A stretch of DNA of 64,000 nt from CAYGDP01 sp964348665 (lineage in GTDB: Bacteria > Verrucomicrobiota > Verrucomicrobiia > Palsa-1439 > CAYGDP01): NCBI GenBank assembly GCA_964348665.1, contig CAYGDP010000010.1, positions 1 through 64,000 on the forward strand, read 5' to 3'. Below, one piece after another: positions 9,601-16,397 of this stretch. The notes beneath the pieces were generated by a model, which was given only the letters and a program-made list of their open reading frames with translations, searched no databases and was not told where the DNA came from. The stretch's first letter is position 1. The number at the start of each line of letters is the position of its first letter. A program made the position numbers and the translations under genes.

Positions 9601-12037
9601 CACCATCAATTTTACCAATACCAATGCCTCGGAGATCAACGCCGGCGGCGGGAGTGATACGCTCAAGGTTCTCGATCAAACCTACATCACCGGCATCACC
9701 TTCAACGGCAACACAGGCGAAAGTGACACCTTGGATCTTTCCAATTGGACGACGGCTGTTGCTGTGGATTTGGACGCGGGCAGCGCATCGCCACTCAACA
9801 GCGGCGCGGCCGGCAGTTTCACCGGCATCGAAAACGCCATCGGCGGCGCAGGCAACGATACGCTTCTCGGCAACTCCGCCGACAACGACCTCACGGGAGG
9901 CCCCGGCGACGACATCCTCAACGGCGGTGTGGGCGGCAACGACCGCGTCGTCGAAACTGGCGACGTGAACTTTACCGCCACCAACAATTCTCTCACCGGT
10001 CTTGGCACCGACACCCTCGCCGGCATCACACGCCTTTCCCTCACGGGCGGCGCAGGCAATAACACCTTCGATTGTTCCGCCTTCAGCGGCCCCACCATGC
10101 TCTTCGGCGGTGTGGGCAACGACACACTGTTGGGCGGCGCGGGCGACGACGAACTCTCCGGCGGCGAAGGCGACGACGTCTTGGATGGAAGAGGCGGTAA
10201 CGACACCTTCATCGAGAACATCGCCGGCACGTTCGTCCTTACCTCCGGCAGCGCGCTAGGCTCTGGCAACGACACTTTCAATAATACCGAAGGTGCAATT
10301 CTGACAGGGACGAGCGACGCCGACTTCATTGACGCCTCTGCCTCGTCCATTCCCGTCATCGTTATCGGCAACGGCGGCAACGACACCATCCTCGGCAGTA
10401 CCTTTGCTGATTCCATTCGCATTCGCGGCGATCTCGGCGCTCCGACCGTCAATACCGGCGGCGACGACGACGCTGTCGAAGTCGCCTTCTTCCAATTGCC
10501 GGCTCAAAACGCCAACATCGCCATCAACGCGCCCGTTGGCGCGGGCGACAGATTGCTGGAGATTGCTGTCGCTTGGGCTACTCCGAATATTATTCCTAGC
10601 AATCCAACAATCCATATTGCTCCGACCGTCCTTGATTTTGGAACTGTTCGCTCCACCATCACCCTGCAAATCGGAGACAGCAACCAGAAGTCCCAAGCTC
10701 CGCTCTCTCACGTGCCGCCCGTCTCCATCACCCTGACAGTCGAAAATTTCAACCAGTTCAATTTTGACTTGGGAGAAAGCGATGACACCGTGCAACTGCT
10801 CGGTGCGCTGACCGGCGTGACCGCCAACCTCGACGGCGGCGGTGGCGACGATACCTTCGTTTTTTCCGACGGTGCCTCCTTCGCAGGTCAACTCGACGGT
10901 GGCAGCGGCATCAATACCCTCGACTACTCCGACTTCACCACCGCCGTTACGGTTGACCTCTTCATCGGCGCGGTCACCGGCATCAGCGGCGGACTGGACG
11001 GCACGGTCACTAACATTGCCCATGTTCTCGGCGGTGCTGGCAACGACTCGCTGGTCGGCGATGCGACAGACAATTTTCTCTCCGGTGGCGCCGGCATTGA
11101 CACGCTCCTTGGCGGCGCTGGTGACGATTGGCTGCGCGGCGGCGCCGGGAGCGACTCGCTCGACGGCGGCACAGGCACAAACGGCGTGGACTATAGCGAC
11201 TCCCCCATCGGTATCGCCCTCAAACTCGGCAGCGGTACCAAAGCCGGCAGCGCTACCGCCGGTCTCGACAAAGACGTCCTCCTTCGCATCGCCAGTGTCA
11301 TTGGCTCAAACTTTGCCGACAACATCACTGGCAACATCCAGCGAAACTCCCTAAGCGGCGGCAGTGGCAACGATACCATCAGCGGGGGCGGCATCGATTC
11401 GCTCGTTGGCGGCGCCGACACCCTGCTCGGTGGCGACGGCGACGACCTCTTCGGCAAAGCTAAAGCCGCAGTCACCATTTTCGGCGGCGGCGGCAATGAC
11501 ACCATCAATGGCGGCAAACTCAATGATTCCATTGATGGCGGTGACGGCAACGATTCCATTCTTGGCGGCGGCGGTGCCGATACACTGTTGGGTGGTGAGG
11601 GAAACGATTTCTTTGGCAAAGCCAAGGCTGCCATCACAGTACTCGGTGGCGGCGGCAACGACACCATTACCGGTAGCAAACTCAATGATTCCATTGACGG
11701 CGGCGCGGGCGACGATTCCATCCTCGGTGGCGGCGGACTCGATTTTCTCGGTGGCGGCGCGGATAACGATTTCATTCTTGCCGGTAAAGCCTCTGTCACG
11801 ATGGACGGCGGGTCGGGGAACGATACGCTCCTTGGCAGTGCGCTCGCCGACTCGATCCTCGGTGGCGACGGCACCGACAGCCTTGTTGGCAACGCTGGCG
11901 CCGACACGCTCCGTGGAGGACTGGGCGTCGACACGTTGCTGGGCGGACTCGGTCTCGATCAGCTCTTTACAGACGGTCTCGACACCACCAACCTCGGCGG
12001 CACCGGTCCCGATGGCGGTACCGTGTCTGCGGAATAA
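692..12037 (+). CDS. Giant exoprotein: beta-helix/adhesin-like repeats, Gly-rich segment, C-terminal RTX repeats (3781 aa)
   Basis: An ATG at 692 follows an AAGGAG ribosome site at about 679-684. Residues 1-30 are Arg-rich (MSLRNLRRRL) and are followed by ESLESRFAPA, a motif near the N-terminus of many planctomycete-type exoproteins. A segment with W-G-x-W-x-D-x-x-x-W spacing follows. Residues about 60-2480 are Ser/Thr/Gly/Asn-rich repeats of the filamentous-haemagglutinin or parallel beta-helix kind. In these a GSIG-x-SG-x-PILT segment recurs near residues 1185, 1299, 1489 and 1756. Residues about 2490-2723 are a Gly-dominated stretch. From about residue 2900 to the end are Ca-binding RTX nonapeptides (GGxGxDxLxGG). 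A secreted or cell-surface adhesin or matrix role is inferred. No dedicated type I secretion genes are in the window. Confidence 0.85.
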   Translation: MSLRNLRRRLSMWKAGHSRVQGWTGRRRLLTVESLESRFAPALVTWIGGVGDWADANQWSEGAVPNTADDVVIENGSIVATNISVASLTVGAGATLNGAENLAISTGAVENHGAIRADGNLVFFSTSDLWVDNVGGLLEADLIMVREAGFDEKANTVIVGGDLFAEEINLYSGRGVATVNVHEASGPIHVWAHETHVTVATGTLYIGEIELTGDPTFYNSGGDVVINSNLIFSGQNLAIVASGNVMSAPGAGAIDTSSNAGNGGNIWIMAGAQFTSDGPPAADNDTTSTISITSASATGGKIDFVTTPIGSLDASSTGTNCTGGRVTLVAFPGAGLDAGKILLPSTLTLQSGGNGSGANGFVNIIAGGSTGMVLDIGDINTTGGASSGNVSVNTASPSIIGGPVQIQNGNVTTGLFAAGEVNTGQMTIGNINTATGVSLQGGAVSIRAGATVTGGTVGVLTGILGLENGATVIGGVLNVNSPTGGPLQIISPDGGSGTLSTTGGALTLNPASGQPLTFSKTAGAGTTTLNLNGGSVTTTTTNNVTISSGVTVSSDNSITFNVNGGTFSNNGTISSASTLNISSTSTLAVSGTGTFSPGASGVNFGATNGSITFSSGMTQTVNGGRPVNINTPTINLNNSSAITADGASVFTIRDGSTGALTINAPGGGGTSTLTTTGGSFDIAPTTGGQALNFSTTPGGTILNLDGGTVTTTSSGATNINSEVILASNNTITVNVNGGTLTNNGAIQSTSNGNTIIIQSASTLNMAGTGSFVPGSSNTVKFVAPTSITLGNGISQTVLGSGMLTLDTPQVVIGGPSGGALATNGGQITLAPSGGTITFSPASGTPTLNLLGGPVTASGVNITIDTNASVTTDNAITLNMTSANTFTNSGLLSSFHGSNGGSIEITSSGNLTLAGNGAIRVGATSGSSGTILLTAPNGLLTMSSSLSVGSSPAGNASGGTVTLSSSSLTLTGIGTLVLNASGTGTGNGGTINVSSTSAGGDIVVGIGAGNLLLTATGGSLASASGNGGTVNISSGRNLTFDPLGLTAGPQGNNGNGGSINLTAGTAASGNLFAPGNLVANGVGSGNGGTINLTSNSSTPFNISSGATTNGVKGTITANGGGGSGNGGSVNVTNTGVGGINIDFGSTITVNGASGGSITLSSSSSGNITSTGGTIASTGSLTLTATNGSIGASGSPILTNVTTVAANTVGANVFISETNSVTLGASSAGTLFNFSVGDSFTTTGLSTVTAPNITLTTTGNNNITANSNLNVTGTLNLTGGGSILQTTGTLTANTVNLVAGTGAIGSSTNPILTNTNTLVLNTTGTNAFVTESNALTLGTSSVGGTLQLTAVGAVTLPGGTTVTSTDNLTINASSLSNVGTLTSSSGSVSISNSSGLTITGNDGLLSGSTGISLDGGTGPVSVTQNTITGSVSASGSSLNIQSASGGLTLSGMTTSSSGGAITIATTSSGDITSTGGTITTATGLVTLTTANGSIGASGTPILTNAGSLTFNAGGASRNVFLSETDDITVTGSNGAGGSVTLSAGGGITINGNITSSSSGTIDVTASSGAISMTSFPTISTVNGNINLTTQNSATGTMTLNGLVRTNTTGSITINSANAVTTAGLSTGSTGGSNNIIVTANSGSFTLQTNCLINAGNGNITITTNSAGSGTINLNGSLQTNTSGQITIQSANTVTTVGTITSNNAGIQTTASNAGISLGNSISGTGTNPVITLTTNGSGAITRSSGTLSASSITLASTSGSIGSSGTPILTDATNLTVNTGGGGNVFITESSGVTLNASTAGGSFQLIAGGTLTVAGHVSGGTIFLQTSAGVLQTQPSVNLSATSGELTLQNTDAVNGTIVIGQNTELTAIGPCFSGHVTLSVGPIPTSPVAGVAPANVTVNVSDGGNVFFGDISFIANPPNNTLTAKGANISISIDSSSAHGAGAITLDRGVTIFADPPPLCTVLSSLDLNQASVTNQILQLQQEGTIGGSLIVDGGGVATSGTIVLDPTDLSGAGLLALNIPAGVTVTNTGFTSANPINVTGASPLVVSGIYEFTNSSSSGIFTTSSPVNVGATGQLSSQGALTINSPTLTNTGTISSSGILTISNPSGITVTGNGGMLSGSTGIALVSTAGSLSVSQSTITGNISGSSSGNYSVTTASGTLTAGNITVTDGDLILRNDDLTNGRIIFGSGTTISATGNSATVGGRIIATLGSEPQPPVPGTAPTSGWTAASFGGGNIFYGTTSVSLGVTTGNSANVNGGVLIFNSSSANGISLGGNVTINITGIAPTISNLDLNNTTTVNTIIGLQNSGRLSGTLTSDGGAATGGDVVLQPANFQPTGLSSLNIPANITVTHDTFTASSPITLNTATITNGGILQSTGGELVFTTTGNLTLDSTGSFDPNGGGIAFTSSGGSITVSQNTVVGSGTFSLTGQTGLTLGGTINATSVNGPGGNVTLSSPAGSINSVWDINSSGVTAGNVSITAGNIISIGTINASGVGGAGSTTSNGAAGAAGGNIMISSGGNITTGYLRAYGGGGAGSGASTNLDGGTGGAGGTVSVSTTGGGVTINGDVNVSGGGGGGGYRTGGAGGSAGNITINSTGTVSIDGPILAAGGGGGGGTNNTGSCCNAGGGGGSFGGGGGGLRSGGGGGFFGGGSSDVLGGGGSGGGFFGGGAGAGGGQAGALGLGGSGATFGVGGTGGGNTGQSGSGAGGGAAGTSGTVTVTGSNVAVTGTVGSYYFGLSGANPNPFTTSPFANESLFGENVTLTATITLQTPYLFIAGSLASPIMLQQDLSAVVLTGSTGVDIFTMGGTSHTLSGVPALLTVNSGGDSDSVVYNVSSEDTDLVTSIVRTDSCYLDQRVTQAEERITRYNPTDCYATMSIFLTLGSGTDNVTIESAPQNLDLNLNTSGGDDTVEIGTEQSPLSGILGAITYDGGAGSNTLRITDGGSSTTGYEYDATGNLITITNPTGNTRTINFTNTNASEINAGGGSDTLKVLDQTYITGITFNGNTGESDTLDLSNWTTAVAVDLDAGSASPLNSGAAGSFTGIENAIGGAGNDTLLGNSADNDLTGGPGDDILNGGVGGNDRVVETGDVNFTATNNSLTGLGTDTLAGITRLSLTGGAGNNTFDCSAFSGPTMLFGGVGNDTLLGGAGDDELSGGEGDDVLDGRGGNDTFIENIAGTFVLTSGSALGSGNDTFNNTEGAILTGTSDADFIDASASSIPVIVIGNGGNDTILGSTFADSIRIRGDLGAPTVNTGGDDDAVEVAFFQLPAQNANIAINAPVGAGDRLLEIAVAWATPNIIPSNPTIHIAPTVLDFGTVRSTITLQIGDSNQKSQAPLSHVPPVSITLTVENFNQFNFDLGESDDTVQLLGALTGVTANLDGGGGDDTFVFSDGASFAGQLDGGSGINTLDYSDFTTAVTVDLFIGAVTGISGGLDGTVTNIAHVLGGAGNDSLVGDATDNFLSGGAGIDTLLGGAGDDWLRGGAGSDSLDGGTGTNGVDYSDSPIGIALKLGSGTKAGSATAGLDKDVLLRIASVIGSNFADNITGNIQRNSLSGGSGNDTISGGGIDSLVGGADTLLGGDGDDLFGKAKAAVTIFGGGGNDTINGGKLNDSIDGGDGNDSILGGGGADTLLGGEGNDFFGKAKAAITVLGGGGNDTITGSKLNDSIDGGAGDDSILGGGGLDFLGGGADNDFILAGKASVTMDGGSGNDTLLGSALADSILGGDGTDSLVGNAGADTLRGGLGVDTLLGGLGLDQLFTDGLDTTNLGGTGPDGGTVSAE
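11450..11773 (+). repeat. In-frame 162-bp tandem duplication in the RTX region
   Basis: Two copies of a 54-codon unit start at 11450 and 11612. Each begins with codons for FGKAKAA and contains GGGGNDTI-x-G-x-KLNDSIDGG. They differ only at scattered, mostly synonymous positions. The period is an exact multiple of three, so the unit was copied without breaking the frame. This suggests the Ca-binding array grows by unit duplication. Confidence 0.8.
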
Positions 12038-12100
12038 TCTGCACCCACAGGTTTTGACCTTGTCAACCGACCGGGTGACTTCTACGATGTTGGCTTGGCA

Positions 12101-13048
12101 ATGACCCGACAAGAAGCGGCGCGATTTCTGGAGCGAGCACGGCAGATTGTTCAAGCAACTCCGAAACGACCCGACGCGCCTCTGCCTCCCGCCTATCGCG
12201 CGGCGGTCGAGGCGCATTTTCATCGTTTGGATGGTGAGGGCGCAAACATCACCAATTTTCCGTGCGATCTTCGGCTGATTCCCACGCGCGATATCCGCAA
12301 CGGCGCGAGCATTCTCTCGGCGCGACATTATTTTTACGGCCTCTCGGAAAATCTTCTCTTGATCCGATTGTTGACCGGCTACGACGGTTCCGGGCAACTT
12401 TTGGATGTGGGCTGCGGATTTGGCAGGACGGCGCTGGCGCTTTTTCACCTGATTCATCCACCCGGCAGTTACACGGGGTTTGATATCAACCCGAAAATCA
12501 TTGCGTTCGCGCAAAAGTTGTTCGAGCAAAAGGAACGGGGCGGCCTGTTCCACTTCGATCATTTTCCCATCGCCAATAGCTTTTATCCGCAGGAAAATGC
12601 GACCGCGTCCGCCGAAGAATTTCAGTTTCCTTACGAGGCGTCGCGATTCGATCTGGTCGTGATGTTCTCGGTCTTTACCCATCTCTGCACGGCGGCAATG
12701 ACGAATTACGTCCTCAATATCTCCCGCGTCATGCGCGCCGGCGGACGCGTGTTGACCTCCGCGTTCCTGTTGGAAAACACGCCGACTGAGCAAACAACCG
12801 AAAAATTATGGCGCAACAATCCGAGTCGGCGGACACCACAGGAATCGCCCGACCCGCGCGACCACGGAAAACTAAAGGTCATCAATCCCGCCGTTCCCGA
12901 TCACATGGTCCTCTATCGGCTGCAAACCCTGACCTCCGCTTTTCAGGAAGCCGGTTTTTCGCTGGTTGGCCAACCCCATTGGGGGTCGTGGTCCGGGCGC
13001 CCCGATTTTCTTAGTCACCAAGATTATCTGGTTTTTCAAAAGTCTTAA
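12101..13048 (+). CDS. Class I SAM-dependent methyltransferase
   Basis: This is a 315-aa protein. The start is set at the ATG at 12101; an in-frame TTG lies two codons upstream. It shows the Rossmann SAM-binding motif LLDVGCGFGRTALAL near residue 100, then GFDINPKIIAFAQK (ribose-contacting acidic loop) and FDLVVMFSVFTHL (motif around strand 4). These are standard for class I methyltransferases of the Methyltransf_25/31 type. The substrate cannot be told. It starts 63 bases after the giant exoprotein gene on the same strand, so co-expression is possible. A link to modification of that protein or its glycans is only a guess. Confidence 0.85.
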   Translation: MTRQEAARFLERARQIVQATPKRPDAPLPPAYRAAVEAHFHRLDGEGANITNFPCDLRLIPTRDIRNGASILSARHYFYGLSENLLLIRLLTGYDGSGQLLDVGCGFGRTALALFHLIHPPGSYTGFDINPKIIAFAQKLFEQKERGGLFHFDHFPIANSFYPQENATASAEEFQFPYEASRFDLVVMFSVFTHLCTAAMTNYVLNISRVMRAGGRVLTSAFLLENTPTEQTTEKLWRNNPSRRTPQESPDPRDHGKLKVINPAVPDHMVLYRLQTLTSAFQEAGFSLVGQPHWGSWSGRPDFLSHQDYLVFQKS

Positions 13049-13111
13049 AATGCAATCGTTCGTGAAACGTTAGGACTCGTCAATTTTTTGCCAATTCGCT
13101 ATTCTCGCCCC

Positions 13112-14215
13112 ATGCCTTTGGCTTACCAGAACATCCTCCGCCCAATCCTGTATTCGTGCGACGCGGAAGAAATCCACGAGACCTCGCTCAAAATATTGTC
13201 TGCCGTAGGCCGCTGCCACGAATCTCTGGCGCTTACCGAGATCCTCTTTGGTGGCACGAAAACACGTCTGCCCGTCAATGCTTTCGGCCTCAATTTTCCA
13301 AACCCAGTCGGCCTCGCTGCCGGGTTCGATAAAAACGCCGTTGCTCTCCCCTTCTGGCACGCCCTCGGCTTCGGCTTTGTCGAAATCGGCACCGTCACCG
13401 CGCTCCCCCAGCCAGGCAACCCCCGGCCTCGAATTTGGCGATTGCCCAACGAAAATGCCCTGGTGAATCGCCTCGGGTTTCCCAGTGAAGGCGCTGACGC
13501 AGTCGCGGAACGTTTGGCGCGATTCCGCGACCGGATACTCTGGCCGCGCATCCCCGTCGGGATCAACATCGGGAAATCCGCAGCCGTCTCGCTGGCCGAT
13601 GCCACCGAAGATTATCTCCGTAGCTTCAACCGTCTGCTCGAGTTCGGCGATTTTTTTGTGATCAATGTCAGTTCGCCAAACACACCGCACTTGCGCGAAT
13701 TGCAGGAACGCGCACGGCTCGAAGAATTGCTTGGCGCGTTGCAGGCCGTCAATCGCGGCCAGAGGCCGCTCCTACTAAAGATCTCACCCGATCTGACCCT
13801 CGACGCCCTCGATGAAATCATCGAAGTTTGCCAGGCGCGCCATATCGCAGGCATCGTCGCCACCAATACCACTACAAATCATTCCCAGTCTCCCATCACC
13901 AGTCTCCCCTCTCCCGTCGGGGGTCTAAGCGGCAGACCGCTCCGCCAACGTTCGACGGAACTTGTCCGCCATATCGCCGTGCAATCGAAAGGAAAATTGC
14001 CAATCATCGGTGTCGGAGGGATCACCAGCGGCGCTGATGCCTTGGAAAAAATCCGCGCAGGCGCGTCATTAGTCGAGCTTTACACAGGATTCGTCTATGA
14101 AGGGCCATGTTCGATCCGCCGCATCGTCGCCGACTTGCGTGTGGCCCTGGCGCGCGAGGGATTTTTGAGTGTTGACTCGGCGCGAGCGACCGCTACGATA
14201 CATTCCATCCAGTAA
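13112..14215 (+). CDS. pyrD: Dihydroorotate dehydrogenase (quinone), class 2
   Basis: This 367-aa enzyme oxidises dihydroorotate to orotate, passing electrons via FMN to membrane quinone in pyrimidine synthesis. The ATG at 13112 is preferred over an upstream in-frame alternative at 13088. Family motifs occur in order: AAGFDKNA, FVEIGTVT, NRLGFPSEGAD, GINIGKS, VINVSSPNTPHLR (with the class 2 Ser catalytic base, residues about 185-195), LLKISPD, GIVATNTT, GGLSGRPL, IIGVGGI and AGASLVELYTGFVYEGP. The N-terminal extension before the barrel (residues 1-50) fits the membrane-associating helices of class 2 enzymes. The gene stands alone here, apart from other pyr genes. Confidence 0.95.
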   Translation: MPLAYQNILRPILYSCDAEEIHETSLKILSAVGRCHESLALTEILFGGTKTRLPVNAFGLNFPNPVGLAAGFDKNAVALPFWHALGFGFVEIGTVTALPQPGNPRPRIWRLPNENALVNRLGFPSEGADAVAERLARFRDRILWPRIPVGINIGKSAAVSLADATEDYLRSFNRLLEFGDFFVINVSSPNTPHLRELQERARLEELLGALQAVNRGQRPLLLKISPDLTLDALDEIIEVCQARHIAGIVATNTTTNHSQSPITSLPSPVGGLSGRPLRQRSTELVRHIAVQSKGKLPIIGVGGITSGADALEKIRAGASLVELYTGFVYEGPCSIRRIVADLRVALAREGFLSVDSARATATIHSIQ

Positions 14216-14228
14216 CAGAGGAGATACT

Positions 14229-14543
14229 ATGATTCTAACCAATGTCGAATCCATCCCCGGTCGAAATATCATCGAGCATTTCGGCCTCGTTTCCGGCAGC
14301 ACCGTTCGCGCCAAACACGTCGGCAAAGATATCATGGCCAGTTTCAAAAATATCGTCGGCGGCGAGCTGAAAGGATACACCGAGCTGATGAACGAAACCC
14401 GCAACGAAGCCGTCGCGCGCTTGGTCGCGCAGGCCGAACAACTCGGCGCCAACGCCGTCGTCAATGTCCGCTTCGCCACCAGCAACATCACGCAGGGCGC
14501 CGCCGAGATATATGTCTATGGCACGGCCGTGCGCGTGGAATAA
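14229..14543 (+). CDS. YbjQ-family (UPF0145/DUF74) small protein
   Basis: This 104-aa protein starts at the ATG at 14229 after a GAGGAG ribosome site at about 14218-14223. The hallmark features of the YbjQ/UPF0145 family are visible: IPGRNIIEHFGLVSGSTVRA, then GGELKGYTELMNETRNEA, then LGANAVVNVRFATS. Members form pentameric ring-like folds; their biochemical role is not settled. The gene begins a short operon with a membrane-anchored paralogue (14559) and an M48 peptidase (15041). Confidence 0.9.
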   Translation: MILTNVESIPGRNIIEHFGLVSGSTVRAKHVGKDIMASFKNIVGGELKGYTELMNETRNEAVARLVAQAEQLGANAVVNVRFATSNITQGAAEIYVYGTAVRVE

Positions 14544-14558
14544 CAACGGAGAACACCG

Positions 14559-15044
14559 GTGCCCCCACAACTCGAATTTTTATTCCGCATCATCCCGCAG
14601 TTGCTAGGCCTGATCATTGGCGGCATCTTCGGACGCATGATAGAGAAAAAACATTTCGCCTCCCTCATGCAGCGCGAGGCCGCCACGCTTCATATCCCCG
14701 CCGTCGCCCTCAAACGCGTCGAGCTCGACCCGAACATCGAAAGCGCTCGATTGGTTACCGGCAGCGTGGTCGTTTCCGTGGACTATTTCAAAGCGTTCGT
14801 CGCTTCGCTCCGCAATCTGTTCGGCGGCGAAGTGCGATCGTACACCCCGCTGATGGACCGCGCGCGGCGCGAAGCGCTCTTGCGGATGAAAGAATCCGCG
14901 CTGGATTGCCAGATGATCATCAATGTTCGCATCGAAACATCCAGCATCGGCACCGGCGAAACTGGGCAGGGCGGTGGCTTGGAATGCGTCGAGGTGATCG
15001 CCTACGGCACGGCGATCCGGTTGCGGCAACAGGCGGCGGCGTGA
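14559..15044 (+). CDS. YbjQ-family protein with N-terminal membrane helix
   Basis: This 161-aa protein has a GTG start at 14559 with GGAG just upstream. Residues about 5-25 (FLFRIIPQLLGLIIGGIFGR) form a hydrophobic anchor. The rest matches the YbjQ fold: LVTGSVVVSVDYFKAF, GGEVRSYTPLMDRARREALLRM and CQMIINVRIETSS, parallel to the soluble neighbour at 14229. Its stop codon overlaps the GTG start of the M48 peptidase by four bases, so translation is probably coupled. The pair looks like a soluble and an anchored version of one domain. Confidence 0.85.
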   Translation: MPPQLEFLFRIIPQLLGLIIGGIFGRMIEKKHFASLMQREAATLHIPAVALKRVELDPNIESARLVTGSVVVSVDYFKAFVASLRNLFGGEVRSYTPLMDRARREALLRMKESALDCQMIINVRIETSSIGTGETGQGGGLECVEVIAYGTAIRLRQQAAA

Positions 15045-15880
15045 AATACACCCCCAAACTTCTCGACGAAAGCAAAAACCCGAATCGCCCCAAGAAAAAA
15101 ATCTGGCGCGAATTGCTCGAGCTTCTTTGCAGTCTCCTCCTGATCGCCCTCGCCTTCTATTTCATCCTCGGCCTGCTCGTCGGGTTTGTCGTCGGTCGTC
15201 TCTCCCCTTCTACCGTGCAATCCATCGAGAAACAATTCAGCGCCATCATCTCCCCCTCAACGTTCGGCGCCAACGGCTCCGCCGAGGCGGAAAAGGAATT
15301 GCAGCGCATCCTCGACGGTCTCCAGCAAGGCGCGCCCATTCAACGCAAGGTCCATCTCGTCGAAGACGAAATGGTCAATGCCGTCGCGCTTCCCAATGGC
15401 GATATCGTTGTCTTCTCCGGCCTGTTGCGCGAATGCAAATCCGAGAATGAACTCGCCATGGTGCTCGGCCACGAACTCGGCCACTTCGAACACCGCGATC
15501 ATCTCCGCGCCCTCGGCCGCGGCATCGTCTTGCTCACCGTCTCCACCATTACCCTCGGCGGAAACGATTCCGTCTCCCGGCTCATCCAAAACTCCATCAG
15601 CACCGCCGAGATGAAATTCTCGCGCAATCAGGAATCGGCCGCTGATTTGTTCGGCATCGAGCGCGTTGTCAGGCAATACGGCCACGTCAGCGGCAGCCTG
15701 GATTTTTTTAAACGAATCGGCGAGAAAGACAAAAGCCCGCAATGGGCAACGTTTCTCTTGAGCCATCCCGCGCCGCTAAAACGCGTCGCCGAACTCGAAG
15801 CCTACAGCAAAACCAAAGGCTACAAAGAAGGCGAAAAATCGACGCTGCCAGCGGAGCTGAAAGGCGACAAGAAGAAATAG
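15041..15880 (+). CDS. Membrane-anchored M48-family zinc metallopeptidase
   Basis: This 279-aa protein starts at the GTG at 15041, overlapping the previous gene. One transmembrane helix lies at about residues 28-52 (LLCSLLLIALAFYFILGLL). The zinc site is HELGH, with H144, E145 and H148, and the third ligand comes from the downstream ESAADLFGIE segment. LPNGDIVVFSGLL and SHPAPLKRV are also typical of M48 (Oma1/BepA/LoiP-like) peptidases. A role in envelope protein quality control is inferred. The operon with two YbjQ proteins is unusual. Confidence 0.9.
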   Translation: MKYTPKLLDESKNPNRPKKKIWRELLELLCSLLLIALAFYFILGLLVGFVVGRLSPSTVQSIEKQFSAIISPSTFGANGSAEAEKELQRILDGLQQGAPIQRKVHLVEDEMVNAVALPNGDIVVFSGLLRECKSENELAMVLGHELGHFEHRDHLRALGRGIVLLTVSTITLGGNDSVSRLIQNSISTAEMKFSRNQESAADLFGIERVVRQYGHVSGSLDFFKRIGEKDKSPQWATFLLSHPAPLKRVAELEAYSKTKGYKEGEKSTLPAELKGDKKK

Positions 15881-15883
15881 GGA

Positions 15884-15910
15884 GTAACTGCGAACGGGTT
15901 TCGCAGCTAC
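15884..15910. terminator. Hairpin between convergent genes
   Basis: An inverted repeat (arms GTAACTGCGAA and TTCGCAGCTAC, 10 of 11 paired) lies in the 37-base gap between the M48 gene and the minus-strand pseudopilin-like gene. No strong T-run follows on either strand, so it could be a bidirectional terminator or a small dispersed palindrome. Confidence 0.45.
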
Positions 15911-15917
15911 AAAACGG

Positions 15918-16382
15918 CTAATACCCGCCCCAGTCAGTTGCCACGCTGCCAAGAGCCTTTTTCGTCTTTTCGCTAATCATCACGTTTGCCGATCCGCAAC
16001 CAGTAGCTTTTTCAGGTTTTGCCAGCGTGAGGAGAATAATGTATGGGTTTCCAAGTGCGTCGGTCGGCGACTTGCTCGCTAGCAGTTCTCGTTCAAACTC
16101 CGATCCGGATTTCACGTACGCAGCCAACGCACGTAATTCAACTTTGTCCCCAGGACCCAGGCCGTTTTCAATCGCCCAGCAACCGATCGCTGCGTCGAGT
16201 TGTCTCGCCCCGTTAATGACTGTGGACTCCAACCGTTTCCGCCGATCGGCCATTGCCCATGTCGTAACGAGAGTGACAACAACAGCTGCCAAGAGGCTTA
16301 TCAAAACCCATTTTATTCGAGACGCGCGCCGCACGCGCCAACATACGTGAATATCCTCGGCAAGCAACCCAACATTGTGCAC
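15918..16382 (-). CDS. Pseudopilin-like membrane protein, paralogue of the next gene
   Basis: This protein is about 154 aa, taking a GTG start at 16382; a later start is possible. A hydrophobic helix lies at residues about 23-44 (IKWVLISLLAAVVVTLVTTW). It is followed by ARQLDAAIGCWAIENG and SPTDALGNPYIIL, a layout like the soluble part of GspG/PulG-type pseudopilins (helix, then loop with LGNPY). There is no canonical prepilin peptidase site. Both this protein and the neighbour end in TDWGG plus an aromatic residue. The function is not known. Confidence 0.6.
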   Translation of the reverse strand: MHNVGLLAEDIHVCWRVRRASRIKWVLISLLAAVVVTLVTTWAMADRRKRLESTVINGARQLDAAIGCWAIENGLGPGDKVELRALAAYVKSGSEFERELLASKSPTDALGNPYIILLTLAKPEKATGCGSANVMISEKTKKALGSVATDWGGY

Positions 16383-16397
16383 TTCAAATAGCTATCT

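Noticed and set aside
9400..12030. Regular short tandem DNA repeats considered as a CRISPR array
   Set aside because: The periodicity follows codons of RTX nonapeptides in one open frame. There are no constant repeats with unique spacers and no cas genes.
14906..15040. Upstream extension of the M48 peptidase frame
   Set aside because: This part lies inside the preceding YbjQ gene and encodes an unlikely Arg/His-rich peptide. The GTG at 15041 with a four-base overlap and a membrane helix soon after is a better start.
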